64,000 nucleotides of DNA from Neptunicella sp048268085 (lineage in GTDB: Bacteria > Pseudomonadota > Gammaproteobacteria > Enterobacterales > Alteromonadaceae), in NCBI RefSeq assembly GCF_048268085.1, contig NZ_JBLWWF010000010.1:77097-141096 (forward strand). The letters run 5' to 3'. Shown here piece by piece: positions 29,105 to 38,914 of the stretch. Every line of letters begins with the position of its first letter. Positions within the stretch are counted from its first letter, which is position 1. The notes under the pieces are model-generated. The model was not told the DNA's origin. It saw nothing but the letters and a program-made list of their open reading frames with translations, and did no database searches. The position numbers and the translations under genes are program-made.

Positions 29105-30118
29105 TTAGGGGTTTGTTTTTTCCAGTGCTTTTATACGCTGATTCATCGAGTCAAGGTTACGCAAGGCTACTGCGTTGCGACGCCACTGTTTATTGGTGGT
29201 AGCGGGTATACCAGATGAATAGATCCCGGCCTCTGAAATACCTTTAGTCACCATACTCATTGCAGTAAAGTGGACATTGTCGGCAATTTCTATATGACCA
29301 TTAATCCCAACTAAACCGGCTATGGTACAGTTACGGCCAATAGTACTACTACCTGCAATCACACTACATGCTGCCATTGCACAATTTTCACGCATGGTCA
29401 CATTATGAGCAATTTGGCATTGATTATCGATAATCACGCCATTTTCCAGAACAGTATCGTCTATTGCACCACGATCAATGGTTGTACTCGCGCCAATTTC
29501 TACTCGATCACCCAGTACGACTCCACCAATTTGCGGTATTTTGATCCATTGACCATTGTCATTGGCATAACCAAATCCATCCGAGCCAATTACTGCACCA
29601 GATTGAATTAAACAATCCTGGCCAATAGTTACCCCGTGATATACGGTGACATTAGCCCATAATTTAGACCGTGCACCGATACAACTGTTTTTACCCACAA
29701 AACAACCAGGGCCAATTTGTACGTCATCACCAAGTACCACTCCGGATTCAATCACCGCGTGAGCGCCAATCGCCACGTTATTACCTAACTGTACGTCTGA
29801 CGCAATAACTGCCGTGTTGGCAATGCTATCGGCAGCAGCAGGAGTGGTATCCAACAGCTGCGCTACTTTGGCAAACCCCACATAGGGATTTTCCATCAGC
29901 AAGGCGGCACTATGACAATGGGGTAATTCAGATGGATGTAAAATAACCGCACTAGCGGAGCTTTCCGCCAGCTGGCTACGATACTTGGTATTGGCCAAAA
30001 AGGAAATCTGACCATCGGTTGCCCGACTCAGTGTAGCAATAGAAGAAATCATCAGTGCACCCTCCCCGTGGAGCTGTGCACCAATATGCTCGGCTAATTT
30101 AGCCAGACTGATGGCCAT
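29105..30118 (-). CDS. lpxD: UDP-3-O-acylglucosamine N-acyltransferase
   Basis: 337 residues. An N-terminal uridine-binding domain (ISFLANTKYRSQLAES) is followed by hexapeptide repeats forming a beta-helix (about 105-290), with QIAHNVTMRENCAMAA holding the catalytic His, and a C-terminal helix (NLDSMNQRIKALEKTNP). It adds the second hydroxyacyl chain in lipid A synthesis. Six bases separate it from skp. Confidence 0.98.
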   Translation of the reverse strand: MAISLAKLAEHIGAQLHGEGALMISSIATLSRATDGQISFLANTKYRSQLAESSASAVILHPSELPHCHSAALLMENPYVGFAKVAQLLDTTPAAADSIANTAVIASDVQLGNNVAIGAHAVIESGVVLGDDVQIGPGCFVGKNSCIGARSKLWANVTVYHGVTIGQDCLIQSGAVIGSDGFGYANDNGQWIKIPQIGGVVLGDRVEIGASTTIDRGAIDDTVLENGVIIDNQCQIAHNVTMRENCAMAACSVIAGSSTIGRNCTIAGLVGINGHIEIADNVHFTAMSMVTKGISEAGIYSSGIPATTNKQWRRNAVALRNLDSMNQRIKALEKTNP

Positions 30119-30124
30119 GAATAA

Positions 30125-30643
30125 TTACTTGATTTTGCTTACTTGGTCAGTAATTTGACCTGAAATATCGATACTTTCATTTTTAACGTAAGCCACAGCA
30201 TTAGCGTTAAGAATTAGATCAAACTTTTCTTTCGCAGCGTAAGAATCGATCGCTTGTTTGATCAGACCCAGGATCTTGTTACGCTCTTCACCTTGGCGAC
30301 GTTGAATATCTTCCTGTAACGGCTTGGCTTTAGCAGTATATTCGTCACGTAAAGAGACCAGTTTGGTTTGCAGTTCTTTCTTCTCTGCATCGCTCATGGT
30401 GGCTTCATCACGTTGTTGCTTTTCAAGGTAATACTTAATGTCTTTTTCCATTCGAGCGACATCTTGTAAAGCGTCTTTAAACTCTTCACGAATGGTACCT
30501 TCAACGGCTTGAGTCTGTGGTAACGACTGGAAGACAGCTTGTACATTGACCAGACCGATTTTATCCGCTGCATAGGCCGCAGAACTTAACATAGAAGTGC
30601 CTAATACGGCTGCAACAGCCAAGCTTTTAGTTAATGATTTCAC
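30125..30643 (-). CDS. skp: Periplasmic chaperone Skp/OmpH
   Basis: 172 residues with a signal peptide (cleaved after AAYAA near 25-26). The mature chain IGLVNVQAVFQSLPQ plus a long Lys/Glu/Gln-rich coiled-coil (about 50-140) is the jellyfish-like Skp fold. It holds unfolded outer-membrane proteins for BamA, whose gene lies 35 bases upstream in the same operon. Confidence 0.96.
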   Translation of the reverse strand: MKSLTKSLAVAAVLGTSMLSSAAYAADKIGLVNVQAVFQSLPQTQAVEGTIREEFKDALQDVARMEKDIKYYLEKQQRDEATMSDAEKKELQTKLVSLRDEYTAKAKPLQEDIQRRQGEERNKILGLIKQAIDSYAAKEKFDLILNANAVAYVKNESIDISGQITDQVSKIK

Positions 30644-30678
30644 TTATTATTACTCCGTTGTTTCTTAATTTACTATTA

Positions 30679-33144
30679 TTAGAATGTTTGACCTACATTG
30701 AACGAGAAGAACTTGGTGTCGTCCCCATCCTGTTGTTTTATCACTTTAGCAAAACTAAATATCATCGGTCCCATCGGCGATAGCCATTGCACCGATAATC
30801 CAGACGAAGCCCTGAAGCGCGAATAATCACCAAAATCAGGGACCTTGTTTCTTTCGCTAGGTCTTAATTGTGCATATTCATCGATATTAAATTCGGTATC
30901 CCACAGGTTACCCGCATCAATAAACAAACTAGTACGCACTGAATTATCAAAGTCAGCTTCTACAAACGGGGTTGGGACAATTAATTCCAAACCAGCTAAT
31001 GCTAATGCATTACCACCAAATGAACGTTGTGACATGTTAATGCTATCATTTTCAGGTCCTAGCACGATGCTATTACCATTGGGATCTTTGATCGTCGATG
31101 GATAACGCAAAATACCTTTAGGTCCAACTGTATTATTCTCAAACCCGCGCAATGAATCACTTCCACCAGTACTGAAGTACTCAAAAAACGGTAGGAACTG
31201 ATCATGCCCGTCGATTTTTCCATAACCATTACCATAAGACAACTGTAAGCGGCTAAGGAAGGACCAACGCTGATTCTGACTCAACGGGAAATAGAATTTA
31301 GTATCAAAATTAACCTTATAGTAGGTTAAATCTGAATTAGGTGTCGTGGCGCTAATCGTGGCACGCTGTGACGAACCGGCCGTAGGAAAAATACCGCGAT
31401 TCAGTGTCGAGCGATACCAACCAGCGCTTAACTGGAACGTATTAAAGGTTAGGCTTGAATCGGGATTCTCCGGATCGGCAAACACATCGTAGAAGTTACG
31501 GATCTGTTCGTAACGTTGCAATTGTGAAACTTCCTGATGCTTGTAAGTTATCCCAAAATTCAATCGATTAAACTGGTTAACCGGATAACCGAAGTTAAGC
31601 CCAACCCCATAGGTTTTACTGTTGTACTGAACCAGGTTGGCACTGCCGGCATCAAACTCGGTATAGAACACACTGCCCCCCAAGCTGATCCCGTCAATGG
31701 TAAAATACGGGTCCGTATAGGACAGGTTAATACTGCTCTGATAAGAAATGGTATTTAAATTCAGCGCTAACTGGTTACCCGTTCCCAAGAAGTTATTTTG
31801 CTGGATCCCTGCCTGCAGACTTAATTTGGTGCGATCACCATAGCCAATACCGGCATTAAATGACCCCGAAGCCTGCTCTTTTACGGTAAAATCAACATCG
31901 ACTTTGTCATCCTGTCCCGGAATACGGATAGTTTCAAAGTCAGCTTCCTCGACATAGGTCAGGCGTGACATACTGTTTTTACTGGCTTCCAATGCAGTGT
32001 TAGATAACCAGCTACCTTCCATTTGCACGACTTCACGGCGGAATACTTCATCAGCAGTAACTTTGTTACCTTTAAAGTTAATCCGGCGTACATAAATACG
32101 CTGTCCCGGTTCAACCGATAATCTCAGTTTAACGGTTTTATCTTCATCATTAATTTCAGGAATAGTCGTGACGGTAGGGAAAGCATAACCAAACCGGCCA
32201 AGATACTTACTGATAAATTCCTCAGTGTAAGTCACCATCGCCAGGTTATATAGCTGCCCTTCACGCAATGGCATTAACACCTTGATGGCTTCTTCGTTAC
32301 CTAACAGGTCTCCGGCTAATTCAATTTCAGAAATATGGTACTTCTCACCTTCAGTAATATTAAAGGTGATGTAGATACCGGTTTTATCCGGAGTCATCGC
32401 TACTTGTGTGGAATCCATGTTATAGCGCAGATAACCTCGGTCCATGTAATAACTGCGAATGGTTTCCATATCACCAGATAGCTTTTGCTTCTGGTAGCGA
32501 GTTTCAGCCATAAAGTCCCACCACGGGGCACCAAACTGTAACTCCATTTGTTCCAATAATTCTTTATCCGGGAAAACATCATTACCAACAAAATTAATTT
32601 GTTTTATTTCCGCAGCATCGCCTTCTTCAAAGGCTAATTTAAGATCCACCCTGTTGCGCGGTAAAGGGGTAACGATAGCATCCACTTCAGCATTATATTT
32701 ACCAATACTGTAATAGAAATCTTTTAAACCATTCTCAATGGAAGTTAAAACCGTTTTATCTAATGGTTCACCGACACGAATATTATTGTCTTCCAGAGAC
32801 TGATTTAGTTGCTCGTCTTTAATATCATCATTTTCAGAAAAAATGATATTACTGATAGTAGGACGCTCGTGCACCTTGATGATTAGGGTATTGCCATCAC
32901 GTAACACCTGAATATTTTCAAAGTGAGACGAGGCATATAAGGAACGGATCAACTGGGCAATACGAAACGAGTTCATGCTATCGCCAATCTTCACCGGGAT
33001 ATAAGTTAACGCGGCACCAAGTGCCACACGTTGTAACCCTTCTACACGCATATCATCAACGACAAATTCAGAAGTAGGATTTGCCGAGGCAAGGCTAGCA
33101 CTGGTGATCAATATTCCGGCTGCAACTAACTGTATAAACTTCAT
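30679..33144 (-). CDS. bamA: Outer-membrane protein assembly factor BamA
   Basis: 821 residues. Signal peptide (about 1-21), five POTRA domains (about 25-425; for example ISNIIFSENDDIKDEQLNQS), and a 16-strand Omp85 barrel that includes GTGNQLALNL, FSTGGSDSLRGFENNTVGPKG (the VRGF-type loop 6 motif, here LRGF) and a terminal phenylalanine (FSFNVGQTF). Inserts beta-barrel proteins in the outer membrane. Lies between rseP and skp, the classical order. Confidence 0.98.
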   Translation of the reverse strand: MKFIQLVAAGILITSASLASANPTSEFVVDDMRVEGLQRVALGAALTYIPVKIGDSMNSFRIAQLIRSLYASSHFENIQVLRDGNTLIIKVHERPTISNIIFSENDDIKDEQLNQSLEDNNIRVGEPLDKTVLTSIENGLKDFYYSIGKYNAEVDAIVTPLPRNRVDLKLAFEEGDAAEIKQINFVGNDVFPDKELLEQMELQFGAPWWDFMAETRYQKQKLSGDMETIRSYYMDRGYLRYNMDSTQVAMTPDKTGIYITFNITEGEKYHISEIELAGDLLGNEEAIKVLMPLREGQLYNLAMVTYTEEFISKYLGRFGYAFPTVTTIPEINDEDKTVKLRLSVEPGQRIYVRRINFKGNKVTADEVFRREVVQMEGSWLSNTALEASKNSMSRLTYVEEADFETIRIPGQDDKVDVDFTVKEQASGSFNAGIGYGDRTKLSLQAGIQQNNFLGTGNQLALNLNTISYQSSINLSYTDPYFTIDGISLGGSVFYTEFDAGSANLVQYNSKTYGVGLNFGYPVNQFNRLNFGITYKHQEVSQLQRYEQIRNFYDVFADPENPDSSLTFNTFQLSAGWYRSTLNRGIFPTAGSSQRATISATTPNSDLTYYKVNFDTKFYFPLSQNQRWSFLSRLQLSYGNGYGKIDGHDQFLPFFEYFSTGGSDSLRGFENNTVGPKGILRYPSTIKDPNGNSIVLGPENDSINMSQRSFGGNALALAGLELIVPTPFVEADFDNSVRTSLFIDAGNLWDTEFNIDEYAQLRPSERNKVPDFGDYSRFRASSGLSVQWLSPMGPMIFSFAKVIKQQDGDDTKFFSFNVGQTF

Positions 33145-33206
33145 TTGTTATTATTCTTCCAAACTACAAAATTATTAGGAGGCGATCATGAGGCGGCATG
33201 CATCAA

Positions 33207-34562
33207 TCATAAACGCGCTATATCATTCATTATTGCCACTGACATCAGCAAAAACAGCAAAGTACCACCTATTCGAAAGCCAATTTCCTGCACTTTCTCC
33301 GAAACAGGTCGGCCGGTTATCATCTCAATAACGTAATAAAGCAAATGCCCGCCATCCAACACAGGTAAAGGCAGTAAATTAATAATGCCCAGATTAACAC
33401 TGATCAATGCGAGAAAACTCAGAAAATATACCAGTCCATAACCTGCACTGGCACCAGCTCCCTGCGCGATAGAGATAGGACCACTTAAGTTTTTTACTGA
33501 CACATCACCGGTCAGTAATTTACCTATCATATCGACGCTAAGTGTGATTAAACGCCATGTTTTAATCATCCCCTGCCATACAGCATTTAGCGGATCGTAT
33601 TGCTGATTGAATCGAAAAGATTCTGGCCAAGGTTCCATTTTGGGAACTACCCCCAAATAACCTTGTGTTTCTCCATTTTCCGCAGTACGGCTATCCAGCA
33701 TTACGTCAATATTCTGGATACTCCCCTGCCTTTCCACGCCAATTGTAACATTCTGACTAGGACGTGCAGCAATATAACTGACTATTTGTACCCAATCATC
33801 AACAGGAGTTCCATCTAACGAGATTATTTTGTCATTTTGCAGAATATTTGCACGATTGGCAGCAGAATCCTCAGCAACCCAAGCGATATTAGTGGTCAAT
33901 TCCGGTCGAAAGGGTACCACTCCCAAACTATCCAGCGCACTTTGCTGTTGCGGATCAAATTGCCAATCTTGAATATCAATCGTTTTTGTCACTTTTGCCT
34001 GGTTGCCCACCTCCTGCAAAGTAACTTGCATCGAGGGCTGACCAATATGCGAAACCATTTCCAAATTCACTGATTCCCAATCCCGTGTTGGCTTATCATC
34101 AATGGCAATAATTTGCGAAGGTGTCTTAATATTGACGGCAGAAAATAAAGAGTCGGGCTTAATCTGACCAATAACAGGCTTAACGCTCTGTACACCAACC
34201 ATATACATTAATGTCAGGGCGACAATGGCAAATAAGAAATTGGTAATCGGGCCTGCAGCAATAATAGCAATGCGTTTATAAACCGATTGTCGATTAAACG
34301 CATGGGGCAGGTCTTCATCTCTTACATGATCAACCCGCTCATCCAGCATTTTGACATAGCCGCCAAGTGGAATCAGGGCCACCACAAATTCAGTTCCGTA
34401 CTTGTCTTTAGTGCGCCAAAGTGCTTTACCAAAACCGATAGAAAAACGCTCTACCTTAACTCCACAGCGACGGGCAACCCAAAAATGTCCCCATTCATGG
34501 ACTGCCACCAGAATTCCCAAAGCAACAATAAAAAAGAATAAACTCCATAAGAACGATAACAT
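33207..34562 (-). CDS. rseP: Site-2 zinc protease RseP
   Basis: 451 residues from the ATG at 34562, which overlaps the dxr stop in TGATG and has AAGAGGT eight bases upstream; an earlier frame start at 34583 is therefore not preferred. The HEXXH zinc motif falls at 22-26 (HEWGH), the same position as in E. coli RseP. Two PDZ domains (about 125-310) and the C-terminal NLLPLPVLDGGHLLYY motif follow. It cleaves RseA within the membrane to release sigma-E during envelope stress, and is fittingly next to bamA. Confidence 0.97.
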   Translation of the reverse strand: MLSFLWSLFFFIVALGILVAVHEWGHFWVARRCGVKVERFSIGFGKALWRTKDKYGTEFVVALIPLGGYVKMLDERVDHVRDEDLPHAFNRQSVYKRIAIIAAGPITNFLFAIVALTLMYMVGVQSVKPVIGQIKPDSLFSAVNIKTPSQIIAIDDKPTRDWESVNLEMVSHIGQPSMQVTLQEVGNQAKVTKTIDIQDWQFDPQQQSALDSLGVVPFRPELTTNIAWVAEDSAANRANILQNDKIISLDGTPVDDWVQIVSYIAARPSQNVTIGVERQGSIQNIDVMLDSRTAENGETQGYLGVVPKMEPWPESFRFNQQYDPLNAVWQGMIKTWRLITLSVDMIGKLLTGDVSVKNLSGPISIAQGAGASAGYGLVYFLSFLALISVNLGIINLLPLPVLDGGHLLYYVIEMITGRPVSEKVQEIGFRIGGTLLFLLMSVAIMNDIARL

Positions 34563-35743
34563 CAGGCTACCTCTTGCAAACACTGCTGCGCTTGACGGCG
34601 CACCTGTTGATCATAAGCAATCACTTCGTCGATGCTTCGTAAAGATTGCGATGTTACCCGCTGTAAGACTTCATTATTCAGTTTGGCAATGCCGGTAAAG
34701 TTAAGTTGGCCCCGCAAAAACGCCGCCACAGCGACTTCATTGGCAGCATTTAATGCAGTACTGGCATACTGGCCTTGACTCGCAGCCTCAATCGCCAATT
34801 TCAAATTAGGAAAACGCTGATAATCAGGCTGGCTAAATGAAAAGTTTTGCATATTACTAAAATCGAGTTTTGCCACGCCAGATTCAATACGTTCTGGGTA
34901 GCCCATTGCATGGGCGATTGGCGTACGCATATCCGGATTACCCAGCTGTGCCAATACCGAACCGTCATTGTATTGCACCATGGAATGGATCACACTCTGT
35001 GGATGAATGACCACATCAACTTGCTGTGGGCTGACTCCAAACAACCAACAAACTTCAATAAATTCGAGCCCCTTGTTCATCATGGTGGCTGAATCTACCG
35101 AAATTTTTCGTCCCATATCCCAATTAGGATGAGCACAGGCTTGTTGCGGGGATTTGCTAGCAAGCTCAGCAACAGGAGTCGTCAGAAATGGACCACCTGA
35201 GCCGGTTAGTAAAATTTTGTCAATACCACTTTGTTGCGGTTTACCATATTGATAAGTGGCGGGTAAACATTGGAAAATAGCATTATGTTCGCTATCGATG
35301 GGCAACAAAATTGCCCCACTACGCTGTACTTCCTGAATAAATAAACTGCCAGACATCACTAACGATTCTTTATTCGCCAACAGGACTTTTTTACCGGCTT
35401 TAACCGCCGACAAGGTAGGTAATAAACCGGCAGCGCCAACAATAGCAGCCATCACGCAATCCACATGCGGATGCTCAGCAACATATTGTAATGACTCGGC
35501 TCCACTTAACACTTCGGCCGATAACTTGGCTTGTTTGGCTAACTGTTGTGCTTGGACATAATAAGCAGGATCAGTAATTACTAAAAACTTCGGTTGATGG
35601 ATTATTGCTTGTTGGATCAGGCTTTCGACCTGTTGATGACAAGTTAAAGCATGTACCTGATATTGGTCTGGATGTCGCGCTATCACATCGAGGGTACTTT
35701 GGCCGATAGAGCCGGTTGCGCCGAGTACCGTTATGTTTTGCAT
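34562..35743 (-). CDS. dxr: 1-deoxy-D-xylulose-5-phosphate reductoisomerase
   Basis: 393 residues from the ATG at 35743, which overlaps the cdsA stop by one base (TGATG). An in-frame ATG at 35755 would only add MDGL and lies inside cdsA. NADPH-binding motif ITVLGATGSIGQSTLD opens the protein; LLANKESLVMSG, LPIDSEHNAIFQCL and MNKGLEFIEVCWLF are the metal and substrate regions. Second step of the MEP isoprenoid pathway, whose end product feeds UppS two genes upstream. Confidence 0.98.
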   Translation of the reverse strand: MQNITVLGATGSIGQSTLDVIARHPDQYQVHALTCHQQVESLIQQAIIHQPKFLVITDPAYYVQAQQLAKQAKLSAEVLSGAESLQYVAEHPHVDCVMAAIVGAAGLLPTLSAVKAGKKVLLANKESLVMSGSLFIQEVQRSGAILLPIDSEHNAIFQCLPATYQYGKPQQSGIDKILLTGSGGPFLTTPVAELASKSPQQACAHPNWDMGRKISVDSATMMNKGLEFIEVCWLFGVSPQQVDVVIHPQSVIHSMVQYNDGSVLAQLGNPDMRTPIAHAMGYPERIESGVAKLDFSNMQNFSFSQPDYQRFPNLKLAIEAASQGQYASTALNAANEVAVAAFLRGQLNFTGIAKLNNEVLQRVTSQSLRSIDEVIAYDQQVRRQAQQCLQEVA

Positions 35744-36606
35744 CAAGCCATCCACATAACGTAAAACAGCGCAAAAATAGGGAAGGCTGCGGTTAAGCTG
35801 TCAATCCTGTCTAGAATACCGCCGTGTCCAGGAAGCAAATTACCGCTATCTTTTACCCCCACACAACGCTTAAACATACTTTCATTTAAATCCCCTAACG
35901 CCGATACCCCGACGGTAAGAGCACCAATCAAAATATGCGTCCAGATACGGGTAGGATCCACTTGATAATGTAACGCGGCGAAACCAATAATTGCCAGAGA
36001 AGACATTACCCCACCCATTAGCCCTTCATAGGTTTTACCCGGCGACACATTAGGGCGAAGTTTATGCTTACCAAATTTAATGCCGATAAAAAAGGCCCCA
36101 ATATCTGCTGCCCACACAATACCTAATACATAGAAGATGAGCGAAGCCCCGAATAAGGGATCCACGTCGTATAAATACGTACGCAAAGAAACAATTGCCA
36201 CCCAGGTGGGGATTAAGGTCAGCAGGCCAAAGATTGCCCGTAACAACATATTGCTACGCCAAATGGTTGAATAATTCGGGTAGGCTAAAATCATTAATAA
36301 TGATAACGCCCACCAACCACCTGCCACGGCAAGAATAATCCGGTAAAGCTGATCCAATTGACCTTGATACCAAATAAGCTCAACGGGAACAAAGCTGGAT
36401 AAGACTGCGCAAATTGCCACCAGCAAGAAACTGTAAAACGCTTTACCAATACGGTTTTGAATCCCGGCCAGTTGCGCCCACTCCCATGCGCCTAAGCCAA
36501 CAATTAAGGCAATTGCCACTTCAAAACCCAATAAAGGTAAAAATAAGATGGCACCTAATGCCAATGGCGCTAACAAAAGAGCGGTTATAATACGTTGTCT
36601 TAGCAC
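35743..36606 (-). CDS. cdsA: Phosphatidate cytidylyltransferase
   Basis: 287 residues, polytopic (about eight hydrophobic segments). The C-terminal signature runs from SALGDLNESMFKRCVGVKDSG through LPGHGGILDRIDSL, the CDP-alcohol synthesis motif of CdsA. It makes CDP-diacylglycerol, the precursor of all bacterial phospholipids. It overlaps uppS by 7 bases and dxr by 1. Confidence 0.97.
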   Translation of the reverse strand: MLRQRIITALLLAPLALGAILFLPLLGFEVAIALIVGLGAWEWAQLAGIQNRIGKAFYSFLLVAICAVLSSFVPVELIWYQGQLDQLYRIILAVAGGWWALSLLMILAYPNYSTIWRSNMLLRAIFGLLTLIPTWVAIVSLRTYLYDVDPLFGASLIFYVLGIVWAADIGAFFIGIKFGKHKLRPNVSPGKTYEGLMGGVMSSLAIIGFAALHYQVDPTRIWTHILIGALTVGVSALGDLNESMFKRCVGVKDSGNLLPGHGGILDRIDSLTAAFPIFALFYVMWMA

Positions 36607-37361
36607 GTTACACCTACTGATGACTCGACTTGCTCACCGGTTAAGCCAAATCGTCGTTGTCTGGATGAAAAAACTTGTACGGCCTGTTGAAAATATTGTT
36701 CATTAAAATCCGGCCATAACACATCGGTAAATACCAATTCCGCATAAGCCAATTGCCACAATAAAAAGTTACTGATGCGACAATCACCACCGGTGCGGAT
36801 AAGTAAATCAACTTCTTCCAAACTCGATAAAGCGGTATGTTGGTCAAACAGACTTTCGTCAATATTATCTAGCGCAAGTTCCCCTGCCTGAACTTTTTCG
36901 GCAATTTTTTTACTCGCATTGACGATATCCCAACGACCACCATAATTGGCAGCAATATTTAGCACCAATGAACTATTGCTCTCAGTCAGCTTTTCAGCTT
37001 TTTCGATTAACTGCTGCAATTTAGCACCAAACTTGCTGGTATCCCCCACCACACGGAGCCTGACATCATTGCGATTTAACTTTTTTACTTCACTTTTAAG
37101 CACAAAAGTGAATAACTCCATTAAAACACTGACTTCTTCTTCGGGACGGTTCCAGTTTTCACTACTAAAAGCAAATAAGGTCAGTGCTTTTATGCCCTGC
37201 TCTCTGGCATAACGCACAGAAGCACGCACCGCTTCCACACCAGCTTTATGGCCGAATGTGCGGAGTTTTCCCTGCTGCTTTGCCCAGCGACCATTGCCAT
37301 CCATAATAATGGCAACATGCTTGGGCATAGAGGAATTAACTGAAGGTAGGGTAGAAGACAT
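36600..37361 (-). CDS. uppS: Undecaprenyl diphosphate synthase
   Basis: 253 residues. The cis-prenyltransferase signature HVAIIMDGNGRWAKQQGK with catalytic Asp is near residue 20, FAFSSENWNRP follows, and the C-terminal DLLIRTGGDCRISNFLLWQLAYAE carries the conserved RxGG and RxSNFL elements. It builds the C55 lipid carrier for peptidoglycan and O-antigen. Starts 17 bases after frr and overlaps cdsA by 7. Confidence 0.97.
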   Translation of the reverse strand: MSSTLPSVNSSMPKHVAIIMDGNGRWAKQQGKLRTFGHKAGVEAVRASVRYAREQGIKALTLFAFSSENWNRPEEEVSVLMELFTFVLKSEVKKLNRNDVRLRVVGDTSKFGAKLQQLIEKAEKLTESNSSLVLNIAANYGGRWDIVNASKKIAEKVQAGELALDNIDESLFDQHTALSSLEEVDLLIRTGGDCRISNFLLWQLAYAELVFTDVLWPDFNEQYFQQAVQVFSSRQRRFGLTGEQVESSVGVTC

Positions 37362-37378
37362 AATCGTCAGAAAATAAC

Positions 37379-37936
37379 TTATATTTCCATTAAGTCTTTT
37401 TCTTTGACCGCTAACATCTCGTCTATTTTCTTAATATATTCGTCAGTCAGACTTTGTACGTTATCTTCTGCTTTACGGCTATCATCTTCACCGATTTCTT
37501 TTTCTTTCAACAATTCTTTAATATCACTGTTAGCATCACGGCGAATATTACGTATCGCCACGCGGCTCTGTTCTGCTTCTGCACGAACGACCTTGATAAG
37601 ATCTTTACGACGTTCTTCAGTTAATGCAGGTAATGGAACACGAATAACAGTGCCCGCACTCATTGGGTTTAACCCCAAATCTGATTGCATGATGGCTTTT
37701 TCAACCGCTTGTGCGGCGCTTTTATCAAATACGGTTAACGCTAAAGTGCGCGAATCTTCAGAAACGATATTGGCTAATTGGTTCAACGGTGTGTCAGCGC
37801 CATAATAAGGCACCATAATATTGTCTAATAAACTAGGATGAGCACGACCGGTGCGCACTTTAGCCAACTGGCTTTTCAGTGCACTGATACTTTTTTCCAT
37901 ACGTGCTGACGCATCATTTTGTAAATCATTAATCAC
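37379..37936 (-). CDS. frr: Ribosome recycling factor
   Basis: 185 residues, the universal RRF length. RTGRAHPSLLDNIMVPYYG, LPALTEERRKDLIKVVR and the terminal helical bundle SLTDEYIKKIDEMLAVKEKDLMEI are diagnostic. It splits post-termination ribosomes together with EF-G. Its ATG lies 8 bases inside the end of pyrH. Confidence 0.98.
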   Translation of the reverse strand: MINDLQNDASARMEKSISALKSQLAKVRTGRAHPSLLDNIMVPYYGADTPLNQLANIVSEDSRTLALTVFDKSAAQAVEKAIMQSDLGLNPMSAGTVIRVPLPALTEERRKDLIKVVRAEAEQSRVAIRNIRRDANSDIKELLKEKEIGEDDSRKAEDNVQSLTDEYIKKIDEMLAVKEKDLMEI

Positions 37937-38696
37937 TTTTTTGCTCCTTAACTTTTGATTTGGGAAGGCGATCTACATGATCGATCAGGGTACCTTCATC
38001 TTCCCCCATCACTACCCGACGCAAGGCGCCAGATTTATTCATATTAAACACCCGAATCGGTAAACCATGATCACGTGCCAAGGTAAAGGCGGCTAAATCC
38101 ATCACTTTTAATTCTTGTTCCAACACCTGCTGATAGCTCAACTGCTGGTATAATTTGGCGTCAGGATTTTTAGCGGGATCATCATCATACACCCCATCGA
38201 CTTTAGTGCCTTTTAAAACCGCATCGGCTTCAATTTCAATTCCGCGTAAGCAAGCCGCAGAATCGGTTGTAAAAAATGGATTACCTGTGCCGGCAGAAAA
38301 AATAACCACTTTGCCGGATTTTAAGTTGCTAATGGCTTCGGCCCAATTATAGGAGTCACACACGCCATTAAGTGGAATGGCTGACATTAACTTCGCATTC
38401 ACAAAAGAACGATGTAATGCATCACGCATTGCTAAACCATTCATTACGGTCGCCAACATCCCCATGTGGTCACCCACTACACGATTCATTCCGGCTTTGG
38501 CCAATCCTTCGCCACGAAAAATATTTCCGCCCCCGATAACTAACCCAACTTCAACACCAAGTTCAATCAGTTCTTTAATTTCCTGCGCCATCCGATCTAA
38601 CACTTTAGGATCAATGCCAAACCCTTCGGTTCCCATTAGCGCTTCACCACTAAGTTTTAACAGAATGCGTCGATATGCAGATTTGGGGATATTCAT
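37929..38696 (-). CDS. pyrH: UMP kinase
   Basis: 255 residues from the ATG at 38696 (AAGGAA upstream); an extra 12 residues up to 38732 are in frame but lack homology. RILLKLSGEALMG, VIGGGNIFRGEGLAKAGM, and the GTGNPFFTTDSAACLRGIE loop mark bacterial UMP kinase. Converts UMP to UDP. Located between tsf and frr as in E. coli. Confidence 0.97.
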   Translation of the reverse strand: MNIPKSAYRRILLKLSGEALMGTEGFGIDPKVLDRMAQEIKELIELGVEVGLVIGGGNIFRGEGLAKAGMNRVVGDHMGMLATVMNGLAMRDALHRSFVNAKLMSAIPLNGVCDSYNWAEAISNLKSGKVVIFSAGTGNPFFTTDSAACLRGIEIEADAVLKGTKVDGVYDDDPAKNPDAKLYQQLSYQQVLEQELKVMDLAAFTLARDHGLPIRVFNMNKSGALRRVVMGEDEGTLIDHVDRLPKSKVKEQKSD

Positions 38697-38914
38697 AGAA
38701 TGGTTCTTCCTTTTATAAACAAACCGCGACAAAAAGCCGCGGTAAGTTTATATGACATTGGCATGACTAAACAGTCATGAATGACATTTATTTGTTAACT
38801 ATTTTAATGTTTAGTCAGGTATTTGATCACGTCTACTGTGCCTTGCCGCCTATTTACATGTGTAAATAACACGTCCACCACAAATTGCCATCGAAAACCC
38901 TCTACAGTAAATAA
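38697..38914 (-). promoter_or_regulatory. tsf-pyrH intergenic region with two hairpins
   Basis: The 218-base gap between tsf and pyrH holds two hairpins. ACCGCG/CGCGGT (38723-38743) is followed on the minus strand by TTGTTTAT, a weak terminator or attenuator just before pyrH. CATGACT/AGTCATG (38762-38779) has a 4-base loop. A terminator here would lower pyrH relative to rpsB-tsf, and the space is large enough for an internal pyrH promoter. Function is inferred. Confidence 0.45.

Noticed and set aside
37404..37805. 133-codon plus-strand open frame opposite frr
   Set aside because: Antisense to a universally conserved gene; Ser/Leu-rich composition typical of a shadow frame.
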